From assembly GCA_028335825.1 (NCBI GenBank), contig JAIOKI010000007.1, positions 372,001-436,000 on the forward strand: 64,000 bases of DNA, read 5' to 3'. Position 1 is the first letter of the stretch. Each line of letters opens with the position of its first letter. The stretch comes from Nosema muscidifuracis. Lineage: Eukaryota > Microsporidia > Nosematidae. Shown in pieces: positions 30,815-39,453 of the stretch. The notes beneath the pieces were generated by a model. It saw nothing but the letters and a program-made list of their open reading frames with translations. It searched no databases and was not told the DNA's origin. Made by a program: the position numbers and the translations under genes.

Positions 30815-31888
30815 TTAATTAATTATTCCTGAAGATAAGAAAAATACTAATAAAGCTATAATAACCACCAATAAACCACCAAGATAACATCTAAACTTCA
30901 CATTATTTTGCTTATTCTTAAAAGATAAAAATCCTAATAAACTTATCAATACTATTCCTATAATTGTAATGGTTGCACAAGTATTTATAGCTAGACCTTT
31001 AATTTCAGTAGAATTTTCTAAACTTGAAATATAATCAACTGTAGGATTTTCATCAATACTAAGTAAATTTCTTCCAAAAGACTGAGAATTAAGATTATCT
31101 GATAAATCTTTTTGAAATCTTGCATTGAATTTTAAATCGAATATTTTGCTTACCTCATTCACTTGTTTCTCGAAATCTTCATTCTTACAATCAAGTGCAA
31201 CATCTTGATTTAACGCATCAACTAAACACCTAACGTCATTAAAACATTCGTCTCGTAATTCGTAAGCACCAAATTGGGCTTCATAAAATTTTGTATGATC
31301 ATCACATAGATCATCTAAATTCTTATAAAAATTTTTTTTAGCTTCATTGACATTTTTACCAACTTTATATTCTACCATTTTCCCATTTATTGGTCTGTAA
31401 TCGTATTTATCACACCCTTCGATATATTTATCATCTGTATAAACATTTTCTAAATCAAATAACGAGCATTGTTGGTCAAACTTAAAATTTTCAAAAGTAT
31501 CCGCTACACATTTTGGATCACACTTACACATTTTCTTAGTTAAATGTACCATACATTTTGGTAATATCTTGATTTGATGTTTAATTACATCATTGTTGGG
31601 AAAATTTGCATTTTCCAAAAACTGACAAACTTCAGGTTTGTTATTTAAACTATGATTTCTCCATTTTACGAAAGTATCCATATCATCAGAATTTGATGAT
31701 GTACTTGGTTTTCCTATTACTCTCAAATTACTACTTAATGTATCTCTTTTGACAGGGTATTTATAAGAGTCACATTTATTTACTGTCAATTGATCATTAT
31801 TTTGCTCTCTTGATTCATTATCATTATCGCTTATTTCTTGTTTTGTATTAAAATCTCCAAAAGCAATTCCATATTCTGGTATTCTCAT
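30815..31888 (-). CDS. Paralogue F of the ten-cysteine family
   Basis: 357 residues; the start is set by taccctaaaatttattATG on the minus strand. The N-terminus begins MRIP and is followed by a variable, Asp/Asn-rich region with PVKRD near residue 47. Ten cysteines and the anchors FVKWRN, LPKCMVHLTKK, YTDDKYIEGCDKYDYRP and LRDECFN are kept, and the central version is CSLFDLEN. The usual basic site is eroded to RNLLS, so it no longer fits R-x-x-R. Two C-terminal membrane segments are present. The last nucleotides and the 3' flank (taattaattattcctgaaga on the plus strand) match gene E, showing a recent shared tail. Function unknown. Confidence 0.85.
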   Translation of the reverse strand: MRIPEYGIAFGDFNTKQEISDNDNESREQNNDQLTVNKCDSYKYPVKRDTLSSNLRVIGKPSTSSNSDDMDTFVKWRNHSLNNKPEVCQFLENANFPNNDVIKHQIKILPKCMVHLTKKMCKCDPKCVADTFENFKFDQQCSLFDLENVYTDDKYIEGCDKYDYRPINGKMVEYKVGKNVNEAKKNFYKNLDDLCDDHTKFYEAQFGAYELRDECFNDVRCLVDALNQDVALDCKNEDFEKQVNEVSKIFDLKFNARFQKDLSDNLNSQSFGRNLLSIDENPTVDYISSLENSTEIKGLAINTCATITIIGIVLISLLGFLSFKNKQNNVKFRCYLGGLLVVIIALLVFFLSSGIIN

Positions 31889-33657
31889 AATAAATTTTAG
31901 GGTATAATTCTTTATATATATTTTTTTAATTAAAAAAGATTTAACAAAATTTGATATTAAGTAAGTAAGAAATTATTTCCTAAATTAATAGTTAAAATAT
32001 TATAAAAAGTTTTTATTAAAATATATATTAAATAATTTTTTATATTAAAAAATATTTATAAAAACATATAGATATATAAATATATATAAATGACAATTTC
32101 ATAAATATTAAAATTTGATTTAAATTTTGATCAATTATTCGATCATTAAATCATTACATAATTTTTTTATAGAATATACATATTTGTATATAATATTAAA
32201 TTTATGGTTTGTAATTTGATAATTTTAAAATTGATCAAAATTAAATTAAATTTAAATTTTAATAAAATACATAAATGTTAAAACTGATCAAAATTAAATT
32301 AAATTTGTATTTTAATAATAATATATAAATTTTAAAATTGATCAAAATTACTTTATACTATTAATTTAGATAAATTATATATATCGAATTTTGAAAAAAA
32401 AAGATAAAATTATTTTTAAAAGATTTTCTAAAAAAATTGAATTAAAAATTCCGATTGCTTATTTATTGATATATTTCATCTTTTAAAATTATGCTAAAAT
32501 ATGTAATCTTAATTCCCTGGAATTAATAAAATCTTTACAAATTCTTGTTTTTTTAGGCATATTTATAATTAATTATACTACTCTCTTCATTTAATAAAAT
32601 AATGAGTGTCATAATAAAGAATTTGAAATGATATAGGAATATAAAGATATTCATCATGCTATTTTTTTCTTAATATCATTAATGTTTAGTTAACCTTCTT
32701 TTATTATACATATTTAGAGAATAGAATTTTGTAAATTAATAATTTTCTTATTACTATCTATTCATAGTTTCAAACTGCTTTACATGCTAAATAACAAAGA
32801 CTATTTACATAATGAATATTTCATACATATTTTATAAAATTAAATCTTGTACTTTTTAATTTATTCATATTCATTAGTGAATAAATTATATTTAACTTAA
32901 AATAATCTAAGACTTCTTCACATATTACACACAATTCTAAAGTAAATTAGATTATACAAGAAAACGGTTATCTAGTTTATTATCACGAAATATATTGATT
33001 TAAGATTTTTTTAATCTTTATAATGGCAATTATAGAAGATCGAATTTTAATTACTCTTCGCATAATTAAAATAATAATTTAATTAGAAAACACAATATAA
33101 CGCTCTAAATTTTAAATGACATATTTTAAACTTTAATTCAATTCTATAAACTCTGTGAAAACTAATTAATATATTATCATAGATAAAATAACTCTGATTT
33201 ATAGTTATTCAGTTAGTGCATTGATTAGCTAAAAATTCATAGTTGTGTTTTTTTTCGACTTCTACTGTCATGAGATTTATAGCTTATTATTCCTACTAAG
33301 CAATTAGAATCTCTTTCTTTCTCTTGTTTCATATAAAGAAATATTGATAATTATCTATATTAATTATAAAAATGCCTACCAAGGTTTCATCTTAAATATA
33401 CATATAATTTCGTTGCTACCTTTTAAATTAACATCCAAATTTTTGTTTATACTTTTTTCTACTGCTACTCTTTCATATCTATTAATTTTTTATCGATTTT
33501 ATATTATTTATTGTTGTTCTCATTTGTGCTGTTCATTTAATAAGGTTAAATTTAAATAAATGTTTTTTTACTGCTGATATAATTATGAAAATCTCTAAAT
33601 ATATAAAAAAATTAATTTAAGTTCTTTATAAACTAGAAATTATTAATTGAAAATAAT
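31889..33657. other. Intergenic between F and G
   Basis: No gene supported. The 240-450 bases upstream of gene F hold the TTGATCAA repeats listed separately. The rest is AT-rich with no recognised element. Confidence 0.5.
32120..32360. repeat. Upstream repeats with TTGATCAA palindrome, before gene F
   Basis: TTGATCAA or CTGATCAA followed by AAATTAAATTAAATTT occurs at 32,127, 32,231, 32,284 and 32,338, with a period of about 53-54 bases for the last three. They resemble the set upstream of gene A. Confidence 0.6.
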
Positions 33658-34713
33658 TTAATTAAGTATTCCTAATGATGATAAATGAAATAATAAAGCC
33701 ATTAAAATCATAATTGCACCACTAAAATAACATCTAAATTTCAAATTATTACTCATATTCTTAAAAGATAAATATCCTAAAAAAATTATCAATGCTATAC
33801 CTATCACTGTTATGGTTGCACTAATGTTTATCTCAGTTTGATTAATTGATTGCAAATCATAAGAATCCTCCAAAGTAGAAACTGAATTATTTGTAGGATT
33901 TTCTACAATACTACGTATATTTCTTCTATAGAATGGAGTAATTCTATAAGAATCAGCATTAAATATCTTTCCAATTTCTTGTACTTGCTTATTATAATTC
34001 TCGTTTGTACAATCAGATCTAACATCTTGATTCATTGAATTTTTAAAGCACGAAACGTCATTAAAACATTCGTCACGTAATTCGTAAGCACTGGCTCTAG
34101 CTTCATTAATCTTTGATTCATCCTCGCATAGATTATTAAAAACTCTATAAAGATTTTCTTTAGCTTTCTCAACATATTTACCTACTCCATGTTTTAATAA
34201 TTTTCCTTCGATAGGTCGATAATCGTATTTATCACATCCTTCGATATATTTATCGTCGGTAAATACATTTTCCAAATCAAATATCTGACAGTCTTTGTCA
34301 AACTCAAAATTTTTAAAAGTTTCTGATACACAATTCGGATCACACTTACACATCTTCTTTGTTAAATGTACCATACATTTTGGTAATATCTTGATTCGAT
34401 CTTTAATTTCATTAGTACCTGAAAAATTACTTTTATTCAAGATATCACAATTATCAGACATGTTATTTAAAATAGTGTTCCTCCATTTTACAAATGTATC
34501 TAGATTATTAGAATTTGTACTTGGTTCATCTGATACACTTGGAACATTTCTTAGAGTAGCTGCTTCTATAGTAGATTTTATACGATAAAATGCTCGGGTT
34601 CTTGATTCTTCAAGAATTTGATGACGTACTTCATCTTGAATAGATTTTAATTGTTCTTGATTTTCATTAGAACTAACACTTTCAGGTAATCTTTCTGTTC
34701 TTGGTATCTTCAT
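33658..34713 (-). CDS. Paralogue G of the ten-cysteine family
   Basis: 351 residues; the start is set by acaccctatattttaaaATG on the minus strand. It begins MKIP. The ten cysteines and the anchors FVKWRN, LPKCMVHLTKK, TDDKYIEGCDKYDYRP and LRDECFN are present. The central version is CQIFDLEN, as in A and C. The basic site reads RRNIRS, fitting R-x-x-R. The segment before it is about 15 residues shorter than in the others. Two C-terminal membrane segments are separated by KNMSNN, less basic than elsewhere. It is the most diverged of the seven in its N-terminal 80 residues. Function unknown. Confidence 0.85.
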   Translation of the reverse strand: MKIPRTERLPESVSSNENQEQLKSIQDEVRHQILEESRTRAFYRIKSTIEAATLRNVPSVSDEPSTNSNNLDTFVKWRNTILNNMSDNCDILNKSNFSGTNEIKDRIKILPKCMVHLTKKMCKCDPNCVSETFKNFEFDKDCQIFDLENVFTDDKYIEGCDKYDYRPIEGKLLKHGVGKYVEKAKENLYRVFNNLCEDESKINEARASAYELRDECFNDVSCFKNSMNQDVRSDCTNENYNKQVQEIGKIFNADSYRITPFYRRNIRSIVENPTNNSVSTLEDSYDLQSINQTEINISATITVIGIALIIFLGYLSFKNMSNNLKFRCYFSGAIMILMALLFHLSSLGILN

Positions 34714-35905
34714 TTTAAAATATAGGGTGTATTTTTTTATATAATTTCTTTTTAATTAAAATAATTATCAATTACTTATAAAAAAATTAAGAACTTATTT
34801 TTTTAAAAATAAATTCTAACATATTTTCCAATTTTAATTAAATAAGTTTAATATATGTTAAATGAATAAACAACACAAATATATTTATGTAAAATACATA
34901 ATTTTTAATTAAATTAATTGGATTTACTGTAATAAAACATTATAATATATTTATATAACAATATAAATAAAAAATGATTTTTTATGACGTTAATAAATTA
35001 AAATTAAATGTTTCTAAATTTTAGAAAATCTAGCTATATTAAAAAAAATCTTTTTTATTTAATTTTTTTAATTAATTCAAAAATAGAAATAAAAATAATT
35101 AATTAAATTAATAGATGAAGTATCATAAAGAATAAAAAATTGTTATTAAAGATAATATCAAATCTTTAAGTTATTAAAAATCAAACTAATACTTCATAAA
35201 TATTTAGCTAAATTAAAATTTTATATATTGAGTTTATTAATTTGAAATTTTTAATTATATAAATTGTAGCTTTAGATACAGTAAAATACCTAGAACTTGA
35301 GTAATTCTCCATATTATGCTTTAATATGCCTGTTGTTAAGATTATGTTATTTATTGTTGTTTTTTTTCTTATAAGCCATTATAGTAGTTTCTTTTGTAAG
35401 TTCTTATATTTGATGGTTTTCCTAAATTTATTATATTATCTTTTATTAAAGACAAATTCTATTTATAAAAAGTTTAAAATCAATATTTATCTATTTTTTG
35501 ATCTCTAATAAAGTACAATTTCGTTATTTCAAAAAAGTAAAATAAGAAATTTATTAGTAATTAATAATTTTACAATTGTTTTTTTTTCAATATAAAAGTA
35601 AAATTATCTATCATGTGCTTATATATAGCTAGTTAACTGAATAATTGTGTTATTCCTATTTTTAATTAAAAAAATTATATATATATTTTTACTTATTAAT
35701 CTTAACTAACAATTTATTTAATTATTTAATAATTGTATTTTTATGAATACTTAATCAACAAACTATTTTTATGTTACTAATCAATAAATTATTTAATTTT
35801 ATTTCTAAGCTCAATCTGTAAATAATAAAAATGATATTTATTAATAAGAATGTTTAAGATTTTAGATATATTTTATCCTTTATATAAGACTTAATAATTT
35901 CCTGA
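34714..35905. other. Intergenic, nothing recognised
   Basis: AT-rich DNA. A hydrophobic 60-codon frame at 35,326-35,508 lacks a start signal and looks accidental. Confidence 0.5.
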
Positions 35906-35907
35906 TA

Positions 35908-37399
35908 CTTAACACTAATAATAGTTAAGATTGATTGGTTATCAAATAACTTTACTTCCTAATGCTATAAATATTTTATATTTAAGTTCTTTATAGAAGT
36001 CTATATCTCGTTAAAAATTTGCCCATATGAGAATTCAATAACACAAAATAAAACAATATATTAAATTTTTAGATAATGATATTTACTTGAAAATAAAAAA
36101 ATAAGTAGTAAATTTTTAAATAATGATATTTACTTGAAAATAAAACAATAAGTCAACCCCTAAATAAAAGCAAGAAATTATTATCAAGAACTATTTATTT
36201 TCTTTCTTTTTCTTTCCACAACTTGATCAATTTTTCGAAATCAAAATTTCGAGTTATTGACTCAAGTTCATTTTTAGCTAAAGAAGTTTTCTTCCCTCTG
36301 AACATATTTACTTTATCATCTACATTATAGGTAAGACCCCTCTTTCCAATAAAATCAGATCTTGCTCTAACCTTTGTTTCATCTCCACTAAAAATATCAT
36401 CTAAATAATAACTAATATCTTCAATTTTAGAATCTGCACTAACTTTTTTCTTAAAATATTTACTACTAAGATCTTCTATTTCCATATAATCATCGTAATC
36501 TACTAATTCTGTTAAACAGTAATTTTTGTCTTTACGTAGATACTTTCCTACTCTCTCATGCAAATTCAATAACCAACATAATAAATCTATAAGAAAGTAT
36601 AAATTTACTAAAATAAACATACTAATTAGCCAAGTTTTATCTTCTCCATCAATTTTTCTGATCCTCAACTGATACACGATTATACTTGTATACTCTGTAT
36701 CTTCTTTATGTGAGTGATTACTATTGAGCTGTGAAGTAAGTACAGGTGAAATAATTCTCATTATAGTTTTCATACAACTTTTTATTTTCATTGTTTATAT
36801 TTGTTTTTCTTCTTTTATAGTTGAGATTGTCGTTATTATGAAACAAATGATAAATATTTTGATCTCTGTTCCATCAATCAACTTAACAATTTCTTTATCA
36901 AACAAATTAATAATTATATTCATCAATAAACTTAATAATTATCTTTATCAAATTAACAATTATCTTTCAACTTAACTATTTGTCATTATCAACTTAATAA
37001 TTATCTTCATCAATCAACTTAATAATTTAATCTTAATACTAGAAATAAATAAACTCATTTCTTAACTATATAAGTCTTTTAAGAAGATTTAATACTAAAA
37101 TATTAAAATTGTTTGATTATTTAAAACATGACTCATGATAAATATTATTGTATAGTTTATTTACACTCTCTAATATAATCAAATAGATTTAATCTAAATT
37201 TGTGTATTCTATTTTAATATCAAATAAATGTACAATTTATTATACAATATTATCTTATACTTAAACCTTAGTATCTATTATAAAGAATATTACTTTCTAC
37301 TGAATATTAAAGAAAGTATTTTTATATTGAAATTTTATGTAATTAATTATATTTTTCTTACTTCTTTATAAAATAAAGTTATATATTCTTATTATTTAC
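35908..37399. repeat. Second copy of the 12.0-13.4 kb segment, without LTRs
   Basis: It matches 12,000-13,408 in direct orientation over the gene and both flanks. Homology begins at aacactaataatagttaaga, exactly where the left LTR ends in the other copy, and stops about 20 bases before the right LTR would begin. Small insertions distinguish it: an extra unit of aataatgatatttacttgaa near 36,080-36,135, 18 bases in the gene's 5' region, and extra aacttaataattatcttcat units near 36,930-37,010. Confidence 0.85.
36195..36791 (-). CDS. Second copy of the small single-pass membrane protein, 198 aa
   Basis: Almost identical to the gene at 12,238-12,816, with roughly a dozen substitutions. An 18-base insertion upstream adds an in-frame ATG (MKIKSC...), so the longest frame starts at 36,791. 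The start shared with the other copy is 36,773, giving 192 residues, which I prefer. The hydrophobic segment reads WLISMFILVNLYFLIDLLCW. The charged C-terminal domain is conserved. No LTRs flank this copy. It lies between the paralogue cluster and the housekeeping region. Function unknown. Confidence 0.8.
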   Translation of the reverse strand: MKIKSCMKTIMRIISPVLTSQLNSNHSHKEDTEYTSIIVYQLRIRKIDGEDKTWLISMFILVNLYFLIDLLCWLLNLHERVGKYLRKDKNYCLTELVDYDDYMEIEDLSSKYFKKKVSADSKIEDISYYLDDIFSGDETKVRARSDFIGKRGLTYNVDDKVNMFRGKKTSLAKNELESITRNFDFEKLIKLWKEKERK

Positions 37400-37484
37400 A
37401 GTTAATCCAAAGGATATCAATCTGACTATTGAACGAGTCTAAGTAAATCAAATAACTCATTAAATTATATTATTTACAGTTAAT
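37391..37484. repeat. 62-bp patch copied from the split gene, between 16-bp direct repeats
   Basis: 37,407-37,468 is the reverse complement of about 2,573-2,638 with a few mismatches. It spans exactly the junction where the long helical gene's frame is interrupted. The patch is bounded by two perfect copies of attatttacagttaat (37,391-37,406 and 37,469-37,484). It looks like a short templated insertion with a target duplication. Confidence 0.7.
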
Positions 37485-37625
37485 TAGTTGATAAAATTAA
37501 TTTATTTTTATTGTTATTTATTTTATATATTAATTTTATTTACAGTTAATTAGTTGATATATCAATTTATTTTTATTGTTATTTGTTGATATATTAATTT
37601 TATTTAAATTTAATTATTTGATATA
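37469..37625. repeat. Imperfect tandem repeat, unit of roughly 70-75 bp
   Basis: The unit acagttaattagttgata followed by an aatttatttttattgttatt stretch occurs at about 37,476 and 37,548. A degraded third unit near 37,600 reads aaatttaattatttgatat. Confidence 0.55.
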
Positions 37626-38361
37626 TTTAAATTTAAATCTAAAAGTTAAAGAGATTCTGTTATTATAATTTAATATGATAAGTATTCATAGACATAAAAT
37701 ATAATAGAATTTTATTATAAAGAAGATAATTATCTTAATTGATATCTATAAATTAAATTTCAATTTGAAAAGTTAGATATAATTGATAAAAATAAGTAAG
37801 TCTATAAGAAATGTAAATGATTTTAATCAACTATAAAAACGTATTGATTAAATATTTTATATAAATAGAAGTAAAATTATAAACTATTTTACATTAGTTT
37901 TTCTTATATGAGCAAATAATATTTTTTATTTTGTCAATATAAAAATATCAACCCTCAATTCTATAAGAAAATATGATGATGACATCATAATTAATAAATT
38001 GTTCTAAAATAAAAAGCTAAGATGGTTATTTAATTTTATGCAGAATAAATTAATATTTACTAGTTTTACAAAATACTAAATTTTATAAAATATATATTTT
38101 AAGTATCATCTCTCATTTTCTAATATAATAATTAATATTTTCTATTTTAAGTCAAATATTAGATTCATATAATTTTATGTATGATATCTTTTACATTAAT
38201 ATTGAATCAAATTTCTTATGAATACTATATTACAATACTTATTATATTACAATACTTATTATTATTATTATTATAATATTTATTATATAATACTTTTAAT
38301 AATATTCTCAAAAACTGTTATATAATTTTCTTAATATATTTTTTATAAATTTTTTATCCCT
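37626..38361. other. Intergenic, nothing recognised
   Basis: AT-rich sequence ending in the TTATCCCT start signal of the next gene. No gene or RNA was seen. Confidence 0.5.
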
Positions 38362-38646
38362 ATGAATGATGTTAATAATATCAGTGCTATTACAAGAGAA
38401 TCAATAGAAACTCATAATTACATGAATGAAAGAAATCAAGTATTAGATGTCTTAGCTTCTGATGATATAGATAATAAAAGATTATTATCAATTTTTTCTG
38501 AACTAGAAAGATTTCCAAAATTATTTCTTATTTTTCTTATTTTTACTTATGTAACTTACAGATATCCATTTACTAGACTTCTCATAAGTTATATTATTGT
38601 TTTTATAGTCGTTTTTGACATTAACATTAATGCTTTCATTTTTTGA
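38362..38646 (+). CDS. Small membrane protein, 94 aa
   Basis: The start is strongly supported: ttttatcccTATG places a C-run one base before the ATG. The first 50 residues are polar, with acidic and Asn-rich stretches. Residues about 52-69 and 74-92 form two hydrophobic segments separated by RYPFTR, so it is probably a double-pass or hairpin membrane protein ending in the membrane. No known family is recognised. It is the first gene on the housekeeping side of the accessory region. The polar-head, C-terminal-hairpin layout recalls the ten-cysteine family, but no sequence similarity was seen. Confidence 0.65.
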   Translation: MNDVNNISAITRESIETHNYMNERNQVLDVLASDDIDNKRLLSIFSELERFPKLFLIFLIFTYVTYRYPFTRLLISYIIVFIVVFDININAFIF

Positions 38647-39453
38647 TTACTTAATTATGCCATCAATATTTCTTAACTTTCAACCTATTCCTATAGTAAA
38701 CCAGTAATCTAATAAAAATCAATATTTAATTTACCTACTTTTTAAAATTAAATTTTATAAATATTTCTTAAAAAAATTGTCTATGTATTTTCAATTAAAT
38801 TATTTATTTAAGGTATAATTTCTTTTTTTAATAATTTAGTGTCAACTACTTCATTTTTATGTTTCTATACATTAATAAAGTATCTTCCTCTATGTTTTTC
38901 CATTGTTAAGCTTTATTAAATCATCTTGAATATATGCCTAGATTTTTCTATATACTGGTGTAAAACTTTAATTAAATTATATTATTTATTTATATTTATA
39001 TATTTATTTATATTTATTAATATTTGTATATATTTTCATTGCATTTGTTTATATTTATATTATTAAATAAATTGTAATACATAAAATTTAATTAAGGTTA
39101 CATATTTGTTTATATTTAATAATTAAATAAATTAACATTTCTTATTATTTTTAATTATTATTGTAATAATTTAAATAATCTACTTAATTTTTTAATTATG
39201 TATTAAACAATTAAATTTTAACGATGATTAATAATCTTATAATTTAAAGAATATATAATAATTTTATAATTTAAAGAAGATTTATTAATTTTATATTTTA
39301 AAGAAGATTTAATAATAAAGTAATCATAAAAATTACAAATTATGTTTTAAATTACATTTTCTATTCGTATATCCTTTTATAAAACAAATCTCATACATAA
39401 ACATCAAAAATCAAAATATATTTATTTATTTTTATAGCATAAACAAAATAAAA
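38647..39453. other. Intergenic, AT-rich
   Basis: No gene was seen. Short repeats of tttatatttatat and of attttataatttaaagaaga occur near 38,985-39,010 and 39,230-39,320. Confidence 0.5.

Noticed and set aside
33344-33559. 71-codon frame between F and G (and 60 codons at 35,326-35,508)
   Set aside because: Hydrophobic frames of the kind AT-rich DNA gives by chance; no C-run, no counterpart elsewhere.
9773-34713. Ten-cysteine family as an envelope-type protein of a virus-like element
   Set aside because: A basic cleavage site and membrane segments are suggestive, but the part after the site is only about 90 residues, there is no signal peptide or fusion-type segment, and no element genes accompany the copies.
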